In this document: piece by piece, positions 47,666-56,703 of the stretch
How the letters are laid out: each line of letters begins with the position of its first letter
Position numbering within the stretch: the stretch's first letter is position 1
Assembly (NCBI GenBank): GCA_949288725.1
Contig: CASELF010000042.1
Location: 29,055 to 93,054 of the forward strand
Direction of reading: 5' to 3'
Source of the DNA: an uncultured bacterium
Lineage (GTDB): Bacteria > Cyanobacteriota > Vampirovibrionia > Gastranaerophilales > Gastranaerophilaceae
Length of the DNA stretch: 64,000 bases
Notes under the pieces: model-generated
Told to the model about the DNA's origin: nothing
Databases searched by the model: none
The model's input: the letters and a program-made list of their open reading frames with translations, nothing else
Translations under genes and position numbers: made by a program

Positions 47666-47826
47666 TTTTTGCAATAATATAGAAAAATTGTATGTCTGTA
47701 ATATAATAGTTTCGTAGTTATAGTTAGAGGGGTCCACCTCGGTAGTATGTCATTCTTTCAAATGTTTTTGACTGAAGCGGTTTTGCCGAAAAGATGTATT
47801 AACCTAAAAGGACAGAAAGAAGAAAA
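47666..47826 (+). promoter_or_regulatory. Leader of thrS
   Basis: TATAAT at 47702-47707 is a likely -10. About 110 bases of untranslated leader follow, with a stable GC hairpin (GAGG/CCTC around 47727-47740) and a second small stem, CGG/CCG near 47778-47790. GGGGTCCACCTCGG loosely resembles a T-box sequence but the stem I region and terminator of a T-box are missing. AAAGGA lies upstream of the ATG. Some form of thrS control is likely; the mechanism is open. Confidence 0.4.
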
Positions 47827-49626
47827 ATGGAAAAGAACAACGAAACTTTGTCTATTCTTAGACACTCAACATCACACATTATGGCTCAAGCAGTTCAGAG
47901 TTTGTTCCCGTCTGCGAAGTTAGCAATAGGACCTGCTACTGCTGAAGGGTTTTATTATGACTTTGATTTGACAGATGGTCATGCTTTTACAGAAGAAGAC
48001 CTTGTCAAAATTGAAGAAAAAATGAAGGAAATCATTAAACAAAATTTGACTTTTGAAAGATATGAAATTCCTGATGTTGAAGCGCAAATTAAAGCATTCA
48101 AGGATGAAGGCGAGATTTACAAAGCAGAATTATTGGAAGAACACCAAAATGACAATCAAACTTTATACATTACAAAGGACAAAGACGGTAATGCTTTGTT
48201 TAATGATCTTTGTGCAGGGCCTCACCTTCCAAATACTTCATATATAAAAGCAAATGCAATAAAATTGTTAAAGGTTGCAGGTGCGTATTGGAGAGGCAAC
48301 GAAAAAAATAAAATGCTTCAAAGAATTTATGCAACTGCATATTGGACAAAAGAAGATTTACAAAATTACTTGAACTTCTTGGCAGAAGCAGAAAAAAGAG
48401 ATCATAGAAAATTAGGTGCAAAACTTGATTTGTTCTCTACAAGAGAAGAATTAGGCGGCGGGCTTGTTTTATGGCATCCAAATCTTGCGATTGTAAGAGA
48501 ACAAATTGAAAATTATTGGAGAGAAGAACATAGAAAACGTGGTTATGTGATTGTAAATACTCCGCATATCGCAAAATCTAAATTATGGGAAATTTCAGGT
48601 CATGCTGACCATTATAAAGAAAATATGTTCTTTATTCAAAAAGACGAAGATTCTGATGATCAATTTATTTTAAAACCAATGAACTGCCCGTTCCATATAT
48701 TGATTTATCAAGCAAACAGATATTCATATCGTTCATTACCGTTAAGAATGGCAGAATTGGGTACTGTTTATCGTAAAGAAAAATCAGGCGCATTATCAGG
48801 TTTGACTCGTGTTCAAGGATTTACACAAGATGATGCTCATATTTTCTGTACACCTGAACAACTTGTTGATGAAATCAATGGAGTTATTGATTTTGTTGCT
48901 GATACAATGAAAATTTTCAATATGGATTTTGAAGTGGAATTGTCTACTCGTCCAGAAAGTTTTGTTGGAGAAATAGAAAACTGGGATAAAGCAGAAGCCG
49001 GTTTGAAAGAAGCAATGGACAGACGAGGAATGAAGTACGATATCAATGAAGGTGACGGTGCTTTCTATGGTCCTAAAATTGACTTTAAAATAAAAGATGC
49101 AATCGGCAGAACATGGCAGTGCGCAACTATTCAGTTGGACTTCAATCTTCCTGCAAGATTTGATATTAAATATCAAGATAAAGACGGTCAGTTAAAGACT
49201 CCATTGATGCTTCACCGTGTAATTTTTGGTTCAATGGAAAGATTCCATGGTATTTTGATAGAGCATTACGCAGGATGCTTCCCTGCATGGCTTGCTCCAA
49301 CTCAGGTAAATCTTGTACCTATTTCAAATGAAAAACATGTAGATTTTGCAGAGAAAGTCTATAAGAAAATGCGTGAAGCAGGTATAAGAGTTAACTTGGA
49401 TGATCGTTCTGAAAGCATGAATTATAAGATAAGAGAAAGTTTACAGGATAAGAAAATTCCTTATGTTTGCGTGATAGGTGATAAGGAAGTTGAATCAAAT
49501 TCTGTTGCGGTTCGTGCAAGAGGTATCGGGCAAGTTGGAACATTTACTGTAGATGAATTTATTGAAAAAGTTTTAGAAGAAATTAAAACAAAATCAAATA
49601 ATTCATTTGCAAAAGTTGAAAAATAG
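47827..49626 (+). CDS. thrS: Threonyl-tRNA synthetase lacking TGS domain
   Basis: This 599-residue class II enzyme charges tRNA-Thr. The first residues already enter the editing domain (ILRHSTSHIMAQAVQSLFP), so the ~60-residue N-terminal TGS domain of the E. coli enzyme is absent. The editing site Cys region (CAGPHLPNTSYI) is kept. The catalytic core shows MNCPFHILIY, YRKEKSGALSGLTRVQGFTQDDAHIF, GPKIDFKIKDAIGRTWQCAT and LMLHRVIFGSMERF, and the anticodon-binding domain follows. A terminator lies downstream. Confidence 0.96.
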   Translation: MEKNNETLSILRHSTSHIMAQAVQSLFPSAKLAIGPATAEGFYYDFDLTDGHAFTEEDLVKIEEKMKEIIKQNLTFERYEIPDVEAQIKAFKDEGEIYKAELLEEHQNDNQTLYITKDKDGNALFNDLCAGPHLPNTSYIKANAIKLLKVAGAYWRGNEKNKMLQRIYATAYWTKEDLQNYLNFLAEAEKRDHRKLGAKLDLFSTREELGGGLVLWHPNLAIVREQIENYWREEHRKRGYVIVNTPHIAKSKLWEISGHADHYKENMFFIQKDEDSDDQFILKPMNCPFHILIYQANRYSYRSLPLRMAELGTVYRKEKSGALSGLTRVQGFTQDDAHIFCTPEQLVDEINGVIDFVADTMKIFNMDFEVELSTRPESFVGEIENWDKAEAGLKEAMDRRGMKYDINEGDGAFYGPKIDFKIKDAIGRTWQCATIQLDFNLPARFDIKYQDKDGQLKTPLMLHRVIFGSMERFHGILIEHYAGCFPAWLAPTQVNLVPISNEKHVDFAEKVYKKMREAGIRVNLDDRSESMNYKIRESLQDKKIPYVCVIGDKEVESNSVAVRARGIGQVGTFTVDEFIEKVLEEIKTKSNNSFAKVEK

Positions 49627-49635
49627 TTAAAAGAC

Positions 49636-49663
49636 GGGGCGCTGTCAAATTTGACAGCGCCCC
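49636..49663 (+). terminator. Terminator after thrS
   Basis: A perfect 28-base palindrome with 14-base arms beginning GGGGCGCTGTC, followed by TTCTTT. It ends the thrS transcript. Confidence 0.85.
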
Positions 49664-49762
49664 TTCTTTATAATTTGAATTGTTACTATTATTTATAAAA
49701 TACTTGCTTATATTAAAAAAATTGTGTAAAATGTAATTAAATTTGGGGAGGAAATAGTTCTA

Positions 49763-50962
49763 ATGCCGAAATTAGCAAGAACTTATAATAGCAATTATGA
49801 TTTTGAATATTATGAAAGCCATAGTTATTCAAGTATGAGTTATAGATATCAAAATCAGACATCGTTCAGTTCTTCGCATGCAGAAGTAAGAGAATTAAAT
49901 CGACCGGTTAAGAAAAAATCTAAAAAGAAGAAGTTGGTTCAATTTTTTATAGCATTATTTTTCTTCTCAATACTTTCAATGTTTGTTTTGCCTTATGCGT
50001 TTTGTCATATTACAAAGGCTTTTGTAGAGCCGACACCATACGAGTCGGTCAAGGCTGATTTGTCGGAAATAAGTTTCCCTTTGAATAAATATTTGTCAAA
50101 TTCTTGGGTTTTCGGGGATAGAATTTTCAGTTATTCTGCTGATGAGAAAAATGCTGCAATGGTTCCGTTAAAGGAAAATGTTAATATGCCTGTATTGAAG
50201 CAGGAGTTGTTAAGTTTAATGGAATTGTATCCTACAATACATCCGGCGATATATGTATGGGATTATGATACGCAGAATTATGTTGATATTAATGCTGACA
50301 AAAGTTATGCTACAGCCAGTATAATTAAAATTCCGGTTTTAATAGATGTATTTAAGTCTATTGAGGCAGGGCAAATGTCTTTAGATGATAAAATTCCGTT
50401 AACTGAATATTATAGAACAGAAGGTTCAGGGAGTTTGCAGTTTAAGGCAAGAGATTCTGAATATACAATTGATGAACTTGCATATAAAATGATTACTGAA
50501 TCTGACAATTCTGCAACAAATATGTTAATGGCAAAAGTGGGTTCTATGACTGATGTTAATCAGGCGATAAGAGATTGGGGTTTGAAAAATACGTATGTTC
50601 AAACGTGGCTTCCTGATTTGGGAGGAACAAACAGAACTACTGCTTATGAAATGGCTACAATGCTTTATAATATTGACGAAAATACTTCATTCTTATCAGA
50701 AGAATCAAGACAGAGAATTTTTAATTATATGGGACATGTTCATAACAATAGATTAATCCAAGCAGGTTTAGGGGCAGGTTCTGTATTTTTGCATAAAACA
50801 GGTGATATAGGCACAATGTTAGGTGATGCGGGTATTGTTATTGCTCCGAATGGGAAAAAATATTTGGTGGTAATTCTTGCCAATCGTCCGCATAATTCTC
50901 CTGCAGGTAAGGAATTTATTGTTAACGCTTCTCAAATTATTTATGATTATATGGTGAAATAA
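49763..50962 (+). CDS. Membrane-anchored serine beta-lactamase-like protein
   Basis: The 399-residue protein has a Tyr/Ser-rich cytoplasmic N-terminus (1-48), a Lys cluster and one transmembrane helix at about 59-81, then a periplasmic class A beta-lactamase/DD-peptidase fold: Ser186-x-x-Lys189 (SIIK), Ser-Asp-Asn at 247-249, Lys-Thr-Gly at 345-347. The omega-loop Glu166-x-x-Leu-Asn pattern of true class A enzymes is not evident (PDLGGTNRTTA instead), so peptidase or penicillin-binding activity is as likely as lactamase. Its stop overlaps the ldpA start. Confidence 0.85.
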   Translation: MPKLARTYNSNYDFEYYESHSYSSMSYRYQNQTSFSSSHAEVRELNRPVKKKSKKKKLVQFFIALFFFSILSMFVLPYAFCHITKAFVEPTPYESVKADLSEISFPLNKYLSNSWVFGDRIFSYSADEKNAAMVPLKENVNMPVLKQELLSLMELYPTIHPAIYVWDYDTQNYVDINADKSYATASIIKIPVLIDVFKSIEAGQMSLDDKIPLTEYYRTEGSGSLQFKARDSEYTIDELAYKMITESDNSATNMLMAKVGSMTDVNQAIRDWGLKNTYVQTWLPDLGGTNRTTAYEMATMLYNIDENTSFLSEESRQRIFNYMGHVHNNRLIQAGLGAGSVFLHKTGDIGTMLGDAGIVIAPNGKKYLVVILANRPHNSPAGKEFIVNASQIIYDYMVK

Positions 50963-51906
50963 TGTTAAAAGATTTATTGGATTCGAAACACTGTTTTAAA
51001 CTTGTATGCGGGGCTGGAAATGAAGATGTTGAGGAGATAAAACGTTTAGTTTATCTATATGCTGTTGCAGGGTGCCGTTTTTTTGATTTATCCGCTTCGG
51101 AAGAGGTGGTTGATGCGGCAAAAGAAGCTTTAGAAATGGCAAGAGTTTATGATGCTTATATTTGTGTAAGTGTCGGAATAAAAAATGATCCGCATGTTAA
51201 AAAGGCAGTTATAGATTATTCAAGGTGTGTGAATTGCGGAGCGTGCGAGGCAGTGTGTTTGGAGGGTGCCATTCAAAATGCTAAAGTCAAGAAAAATAAA
51301 TGTATAGGTTGCGGCAGATGTTGGAAAATTTGCTCTAGAACTGCGATTTCGTATGTATCAGAAGAAAAGAATTTGAGTGAAGTTTTGCCTGCTATTGTTG
51401 AAAAAAATATTGATTGTATTGAACTTCATGCAATGGGTTTAGATGAAGAAGAAATATTTTCTAAGTGGAAATATATTAATGATAATTACGAAGGAATGCT
51501 TAGTATTTGTTCGAGTCGTGGAAAATTGAGCGATGAGGGGCTTGTCAATCGTATAAAAACTATGATAAAAGACAGAGAGCCTTATAGTACTATTGTTCAG
51601 GCAGATGGATTTCCGATGAGTGGTGGAGATGATAATTATAAATCTACGCTGCAGGCAGTTGCGACTGCTGAAATTGTGCAGAATGAAAATCTTCCTGTTT
51701 ATTTAATTTTGTCAGGTGGAACAAACGGTAAAACTTCTGAACTTGCTAAAATGTGTGATATAAATTATTCAGGAATTGCAATAGGTTCTTATGCTCGTTT
51801 GATTGTCAAAAAATATGTTGATAACCCTGATTTTTGGATTGATACAAATATTATTAATGAAGCGCTTGAACAGGCAAAGCCTTTAGTTGATTCTGTTCTG
51901 TTGTAG
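50962..51906 (+). CDS. ldpA: LdpA-like iron-sulfur protein
   Basis: The 314-residue protein matches cyanobacterial LdpA (light-dependent period), which carries Fe-S clusters and feeds redox state to the circadian clock in Synechococcus. Two 4Fe-4S motifs are intact: Cys89, 92, 95, 99 and Cys114, 117, 120, 124. The N-terminus (CFKLVCGAGNEDVEEIKRL) and the C-terminal half (IVQADGFPMSGG, LILSGGTNGKTSELAK) also fit the family. No kai, cikA or photosynthesis gene is in the window, so here it may act as a general redox or radical-associated Fe-S protein. Start overlaps the preceding stop, indicating coupling. Confidence 0.85.
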   Translation: MLKDLLDSKHCFKLVCGAGNEDVEEIKRLVYLYAVAGCRFFDLSASEEVVDAAKEALEMARVYDAYICVSVGIKNDPHVKKAVIDYSRCVNCGACEAVCLEGAIQNAKVKKNKCIGCGRCWKICSRTAISYVSEEKNLSEVLPAIVEKNIDCIELHAMGLDEEEIFSKWKYINDNYEGMLSICSSRGKLSDEGLVNRIKTMIKDREPYSTIVQADGFPMSGGDDNYKSTLQAVATAEIVQNENLPVYLILSGGTNGKTSELAKMCDINYSGIAIGSYARLIVKKYVDNPDFWIDTNIINEALEQAKPLVDSVLL

Positions 51907-51917
51907 GATTTTTGTTT

Positions 51918-52445
51918 ATGAAAATTTTTTATATCAAAAAGGATAAATTTTTAAATAATATAAAAATTGAAGATTTAAAAAAGTTTTCTGATGGCAAGGT
52001 TTATAAGTCTAATGATAAATATCTAGAACATCTTTGCGGGTTGTATTTAGCGAAAAATGTAGCGAAAAAGTTCTACGGTATCTCAAACCCTGAAATTGAG
52101 ATACGTAATTTTAAACCTTTTCTCAAAGATAATAACCTTTATTTTAGCATATCTCATAGTGCTAATATTGTTGCTGTTGCATTTCATAATGAAAATATAG
52201 GTTTTGATATTGAACAGTGCAAGACAAGTAGAGATTATAAAAAAATATTGGAAAGATTTAATATAAAAAAAGAAAACCCGACAAAAGAGGATTTTTACAA
52301 ATTTTGGACATTACATGAAGCCGGAATAAAACTTGGCACAAATTATGTTTCTTCCTTCACGATGCCGTTAACTGATGATTATATTTTATCTTGTGTATCT
52401 GATGAGATAATGGTTTCTCAATTCCAAATTATAGAATGTTGCTAA
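51918..52445 (+). CDS. 4'-phosphopantetheinyl transferase (Sfp/AcpT type)
   Basis: About 175 residues. FSISHSANIVAVAFHNENIG followed by FDIEQ, and FYKFWTLHEAGIKL, are the two signature blocks of the Sfp superfamily (metal ligands Asp and Glu; W-x-x-x-E/K-A). It attaches the 4'-phosphopantetheine arm of coenzyme A to carrier proteins. In the second block the common Lys is His, still compatible with the family. The ATG at 51918 is used; a TTG two codons earlier is possible. No polyketide or peptide synthetase is nearby, so acyl carrier protein is the likely target. Confidence 0.85.
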   Translation: MKIFYIKKDKFLNNIKIEDLKKFSDGKVYKSNDKYLEHLCGLYLAKNVAKKFYGISNPEIEIRNFKPFLKDNNLYFSISHSANIVAVAFHNENIGFDIEQCKTSRDYKKILERFNIKKENPTKEDFYKFWTLHEAGIKLGTNYVSSFTMPLTDDYILSCVSDEIMVSQFQIIECC

Positions 52446-52494
52446 CTTTTATGTGGTATAATTGCAGTATAAAAGAGTTTTTAAGGAGAGAAAA

Positions 52495-53778
52495 ATGGAT
52501 ATAAAAGCGGTAATTTTAGCAGCCGGAAAAGGTACAAGAATGAAATCAGAAACAACCCCGAAAGTTTTGCATGAAATAATGGGTAAATCTTTATTGGGTT
52601 ATGTTCTTGATAATGTCAAAAATTTTGTATCTGAAGAGTTTGTAATTGTCGGGCATCATGCTCAAGAAGTTGAAAATTATGTCAAAGCAAATTATTCTAA
52701 TGCTCGTACTGTACTTCAAACTCCGCAGTTGGGAACAGGACATGCGGTATCTATGGTTTGTCCTTATTTAGAAGATTATGAGGGTACTGTTTTAATCTTG
52801 TGCGGTGATACTCCGTTGATAAAGGAAGATACTTTACGCGCATTTATAGATTTTCATACTTCAAAAAATTCTGATTTGACTGTTATGAGTACGATTTTTG
52901 ATAATCCTACAAATTATGGCAGAATTATTAGGGAAAATGACAATTCTTTAAAATGTATTGTAGAAGAAAAAGATGCAAACGCTGAACAAAAAGCAATAAA
53001 AGAGGTTAATGCCGGAATATATTGTTTGAATTGGAGTAAAATTAAATCCGCATTTTCTCAACTTAAAACTAATAATGCTCAAGGTGAATATTATCTAACC
53101 GATATTATTTCTTGGGGAAAAGAGCAAAACTTGAATGTTAATGCTTATATCCTTGAAGATAGTGATGAAATTTATGGTATAAACTCAAGATTGAATTTGG
53201 CACAAGCGACCAAAATAATGAATAAACGAAATCTTGAAAAATATATGATAAATGGAGTTACTATTGTTGATCCGGATAGTACTTGGATTAGCGAAGATAC
53301 TGAAATCGGTCAAGATACAATTATTTACCCTGCAACATATATTGAAGGTAAAAATAAGATAGGTAAAAATTGCAAAATCGGACCTTGTGCGCATTTGCGT
53401 GGCGGGGTAGAGGTTTGCGATAATGTAAAGGTTGGAAATTTTGTAGAAGTTAAGAAATCAAAGATATCTTCAAATACAAATGTTGGACATTTATCTTACA
53501 TTGGCGATTCTGAGTTAGGTGAGCATGTTAATATAGGTGCCGGAACGATTACGGCTAATTATAATCCTTTAACTAAGATTAAATCAAAAACCGTATTAAA
53601 AGATAATGTAAAAATTGGTTCTAATTCTGTATTGGTTGCTCCGGTGACAGTAGAAGAGGGTGCAAATGTCGGTGCCGGCGGAATTATCACAAAAGATGTT
53701 TCTGCTTGGTCACTTGCTATAACTCGTTCACCGTTAAAGATTGTTGCCGATTGGGTGAAGATGCAGATTTCAAAGTAA
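52495..53778 (+). CDS. glmU: Bifunctional GlmU (GlcN-1-P acetyltransferase/GlcNAc-1-P uridyltransferase)
   Basis: About 427 residues. The N-terminal nucleotidyltransferase has VILAAGKGTRMKSETTPKVLH, QLGTGHAV and LILCGDTPLI; the C-terminal left-handed beta-helix (IGKNCKIGPCAHLRGGVEV to GAGGIITKDV) carries the acetyltransferase site (GAGTITANYNPLTK). It makes UDP-GlcNAc for peptidoglycan. The ATG at 52495 follows AAGGAG and is preferred over one 11 codons earlier. Slightly shorter than E. coli GlmU at the C-terminal arm. Confidence 0.96.
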   Translation: MDIKAVILAAGKGTRMKSETTPKVLHEIMGKSLLGYVLDNVKNFVSEEFVIVGHHAQEVENYVKANYSNARTVLQTPQLGTGHAVSMVCPYLEDYEGTVLILCGDTPLIKEDTLRAFIDFHTSKNSDLTVMSTIFDNPTNYGRIIRENDNSLKCIVEEKDANAEQKAIKEVNAGIYCLNWSKIKSAFSQLKTNNAQGEYYLTDIISWGKEQNLNVNAYILEDSDEIYGINSRLNLAQATKIMNKRNLEKYMINGVTIVDPDSTWISEDTEIGQDTIIYPATYIEGKNKIGKNCKIGPCAHLRGGVEVCDNVKVGNFVEVKKSKISSNTNVGHLSYIGDSELGEHVNIGAGTITANYNPLTKIKSKTVLKDNVKIGSNSVLVAPVTVEEGANVGAGGIITKDVSAWSLAITRSPLKIVADWVKMQISK

Positions 53779-53800
53779 TTAAATAAAGAAGGTATTAAAA

Positions 53801-55228
53801 GTGTATAATCCAAAATCAAATAAAGCAGAAGAATTTATAGATAATGAAGAAGTCTTAGCAACTTTAGAGTATGCAGAAAAAAATAAAACTAATCTTGCTC
53901 TTGTTGATGAAATATTGCAAAAGGCAAAGTTGGGCAAAGGTTTAACCCATCGTGAAGCATCTGTACTTTTGGCGTGTGAAGATGAGTCTAAAAATCAGGA
54001 AATATTTACTTTAGCCAAAAAGATTAAGCAAGAATATTATGGAAACAGAATTGTTTTATTTGCACCGTTATATTTATCAAATTACTGTGTAAACGGTTGT
54101 GTATATTGTCCGTATCATGCTAAAAATAAGCATATCCCAAGAAAGAAAATGACGCAGGAGGAAATTAAAAAAGAAGTTATTGCCCTTCAAGATATGGGTC
54201 ATAAGCGTCTTGCAATAGAAACAGGAGAAGATCCTGTTAACAACCCTATTGAGTATGTTTTAGAATCATTGAAAACAATATATTCAATTCATCATAAAAA
54301 TGGAGCGATAAGAAGAGCAAATGTAAATATTGCGGCAACTACCGTTGAAAATTATCGTAAATTAAAAGAAGCAGGAATTGGGACATATATTTTGTTTCAA
54401 GAAACATATAATAAAGAATCTTATGAAAAACTTCATCCGACCGGTCCAAAGCATAACTACGCATATCATACAGAAGCAATGGATAGAGCAATGCAAGGTG
54501 GTATAGATGACGTTGGATTGGGAGTTTTATTCGGTTTAGAATCTTACAAGTATGAATTTGCGGCATTACTTATGCACGCACAACACTTAGAAGCCGTTTA
54601 TGGTGTTGGGCCGCATACTATTTCTGTTCCAAGAATTAAACATGCTGATGATATTAATCCTGATGAATTTGATAATGGAATTGATGATGATACTTTTGCC
54701 AAAATCGTTGCTTGTATTAGGATTGCTGTTCCATATACCGGCATGATAATTTCAACAAGAGAATCCGCAGCATGTAGAAAAAGAGTTTTGGAACTTGGTA
54801 TATCTCAAATAAGCGGAGGCTCCAAAACAAGTGTTGGAGGCTATGCAAATCAAGACGATACCCAAGAAAATCCTGAAGATACTGCACAATTTGATGTTTC
54901 TGACAGAAGAACATTAGATGAAGTTATCAAGTGGTTAATAGAATTAGGATATGTTCCTAGTTTTTGTACTGCTTGTTACCGTGAGGGACGTGTTGGGGAT
55001 AGATTTATGGAAATTTGTAAAAAGCAACAAATTCATAAATTCTGTCATCCGAATGCAATTATGACATTGATGGAATATTTAGAAGATTATGCTCATAGTG
55101 ATACCAAAGCTGTAGGGTATAAACTTATAGAAAAAGAATTGCAAACTATTGAAGATGATAAAATTAGAATGCTTACAAAGAATTACATTGAAAAGATTAA
55201 GCAAGGTGAAAGAGATTTTCGTTTTTAA
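53801..55228 (+). CDS. hydG: [FeFe]-hydrogenase maturase HydG
   Basis: This 475-residue radical SAM enzyme splits tyrosine to supply CO and CN- for the hydrogenase H-cluster. The SAM-cluster motif is Cys96-x3-Cys100-x2-Cys103 (NYCVNGCVYC), and the second cluster motif is Cys389-x2-Cys392-x22-Cys415, exactly the HydG spacing that separates it from ThiH. Start is GTG preceded by GAAGG. hydE, hydF and hydA are not in the window, so the other maturation genes must be elsewhere. It marks an anaerobic, hydrogen-metabolising cell. Confidence 0.95.
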   Translation: MYNPKSNKAEEFIDNEEVLATLEYAEKNKTNLALVDEILQKAKLGKGLTHREASVLLACEDESKNQEIFTLAKKIKQEYYGNRIVLFAPLYLSNYCVNGCVYCPYHAKNKHIPRKKMTQEEIKKEVIALQDMGHKRLAIETGEDPVNNPIEYVLESLKTIYSIHHKNGAIRRANVNIAATTVENYRKLKEAGIGTYILFQETYNKESYEKLHPTGPKHNYAYHTEAMDRAMQGGIDDVGLGVLFGLESYKYEFAALLMHAQHLEAVYGVGPHTISVPRIKHADDINPDEFDNGIDDDTFAKIVACIRIAVPYTGMIISTRESAACRKRVLELGISQISGGSKTSVGGYANQDDTQENPEDTAQFDVSDRRTLDEVIKWLIELGYVPSFCTACYREGRVGDRFMEICKKQQIHKFCHPNAIMTLMEYLEDYAHSDTKAVGYKLIEKELQTIEDDKIRMLTKNYIEKIKQGERDFRF

Positions 55229-55249
55229 TTAGAAATAGGATTTGTAGTT

Positions 55250-55789
55250 ATGAATTTTGAAGAAAAGACGTTAGAATCAAAGGTTGTATATGAAGGAAAG
55301 GTTATTACCGTTTTAAGAGATGATGTTGTTGTTTCTGACGGGCACAAGTCTTTTCGGGAAGTTGTCCTTCACAGCGGTGGAGTTGTAATTGTTGCATTGA
55401 AAGATGATAATACAATTTTGCTGGTCAAGCAGTATAGATATCCTTTGAAAAGTGTCAATATTGAACTTCCGGCAGGAAAGTTGGAGGTTGGTGAAAATCC
55501 TGATAATGCTTGCAAAAGAGAACTTGAAGAAGAAACAGGCTATCGTGCTAAAACTTGGCAATCATTAGGATATATCAATACAACTCCGGGAATTTGTACT
55601 GAAAAATTATATTTATATCTGGCAAAAGATTTAGAATTTGTGGGTGAACATCCTGATGAGGGTGAAGTAATAAAATGTTATGAATATAAAATTTCTGAAG
55701 TATTTGATATGATAAAATCAGGCAAAATAAATGATGCCAAAACAATTTGTGCACTTGCGCGTGCTTTTTGTAAGGAGTTTTCTATATGA
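55250..55789 (+). CDS. NUDIX hydrolase (ADP-ribose pyrophosphatase type)
   Basis: The 179-residue protein has a complete NUDIX box, GKLEVGENPDNACKRELEEE followed by TGY, and the upstream REVVLHSGGVVIV and QYRYPLKSVNIELPAG segments typical of NudF-like ADP-ribose diphosphatases. It probably clears ADP-ribose to AMP and ribose-5-phosphate. Its last codon overlaps the ATG of the HAD gene (ATGA), so the two are translationally coupled. Confidence 0.9.
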   Translation: MNFEEKTLESKVVYEGKVITVLRDDVVVSDGHKSFREVVLHSGGVVIVALKDDNTILLVKQYRYPLKSVNIELPAGKLEVGENPDNACKRELEEETGYRAKTWQSLGYINTTPGICTEKLYLYLAKDLEFVGEHPDEGEVIKCYEYKISEVFDMIKSGKINDAKTICALARAFCKEFSI

Positions 55790-56592
55790 TAAAAATGGTA
55801 GCAACAGATATTGATGGTACTATATACAGTTTGTCCGGCGGTTTTAGTACCGGGGTTAGAGAGTGTATAAATAAATTAACTAAAAATGGAATAAAAGTTG
55901 TGCTTGTAACTGGTAGAATGCACTCTTCTGCAATTCATGTAGCCAAGGAATTAGGACTTGATACTCCGATTATTTCATATCAGGGCGGATTGATAAAAGA
56001 TTGTAATAACAAAACTCTTTATCAACGTAACTTACCTAGCGAGTATGCAAAAAAAATTATTAACTGGGCAAGAAAAAACAAAGCTCATATAAATTTGTAT
56101 ATTGATGATAAATTATATGTCGAAAATGATAATGATACTATAAAATATTATGCACACGACAAATTTATAGATTATAATGTATGCTCTTTTGATACCTTAG
56201 AAATAAAAGATGTTAATAAGATTTTGGCAATAGATATAAATGATGCCGATAGGGTTACTTCTTGGGTAAATGAACTCAAAAAGCAATATCCTGAATTGTA
56301 TATAGTAAAATCAACCCCGTATTTTTGTGAAATTGGAAGTTCTGAGGCTAAAAAGTCTTGCGGTGTAGAATTTTTGTGTAACTTGTGGAATATAAATAAA
56401 GAAGAAGTTTTGACAATAGGTGATCAAAATAATGATATTGATTTAGTTCAAGCAGGTGGTATTGGAGTTGCGATGGGGAATGCCACAGAGGAATTAAAAT
56501 CTTGTGCTGATTTTATAACCGATACGGTCGAAAATGATGGCTTTGTCAAGGCTATTGATAAGTTTGTCTTTGACGGTTGTCTGACAAAGTAA
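55786..56592 (+). CDS. Cof-type HAD phosphatase
   Basis: The 268-residue HAD-superfamily phosphatase has motif I ATDIDGTIYS with the nucleophile Asp, motif II LVTGRMH, a C2-type cap, and motif IV IGDQNNDIDLVQAGGIGVAMGNA. Cof-type enzymes dephosphorylate sugar phosphates, nucleotides or pyridoxal phosphate; the substrate is not predictable. It closes the operon that begins at 49763. Confidence 0.9.
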   Translation: MIKMVATDIDGTIYSLSGGFSTGVRECINKLTKNGIKVVLVTGRMHSSAIHVAKELGLDTPIISYQGGLIKDCNNKTLYQRNLPSEYAKKIINWARKNKAHINLYIDDKLYVENDNDTIKYYAHDKFIDYNVCSFDTLEIKDVNKILAIDINDADRVTSWVNELKKQYPELYIVKSTPYFCEIGSSEAKKSCGVEFLCNLWNINKEEVLTIGDQNNDIDLVQAGGIGVAMGNATEELKSCADFITDTVENDGFVKAIDKFVFDGCLTK

Positions 56593-56703
56593 TATATCAA
56601 ATTATTAACAAATGTAACAAACTTTTATAATATTGAAATTTGTCATATTTAAAATCCTTTATATATTAGAGAGCGATAAAAGTTATAAATAAGGAGACGA
56701 GAT

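Noticed and set aside
47726..47741. T-box riboswitch before thrS, from the GGGGTCCACCTCGG string
   Set aside because: Only a loose match to the T-box sequence; the leader is too short for stem I plus antiterminator and no terminator follows.
49763..50962. True class A beta-lactamase conferring resistance
   Set aside because: SxxK, SDN and KTG are present but the omega-loop Glu pattern is not evident, so only a family-level call is justified.
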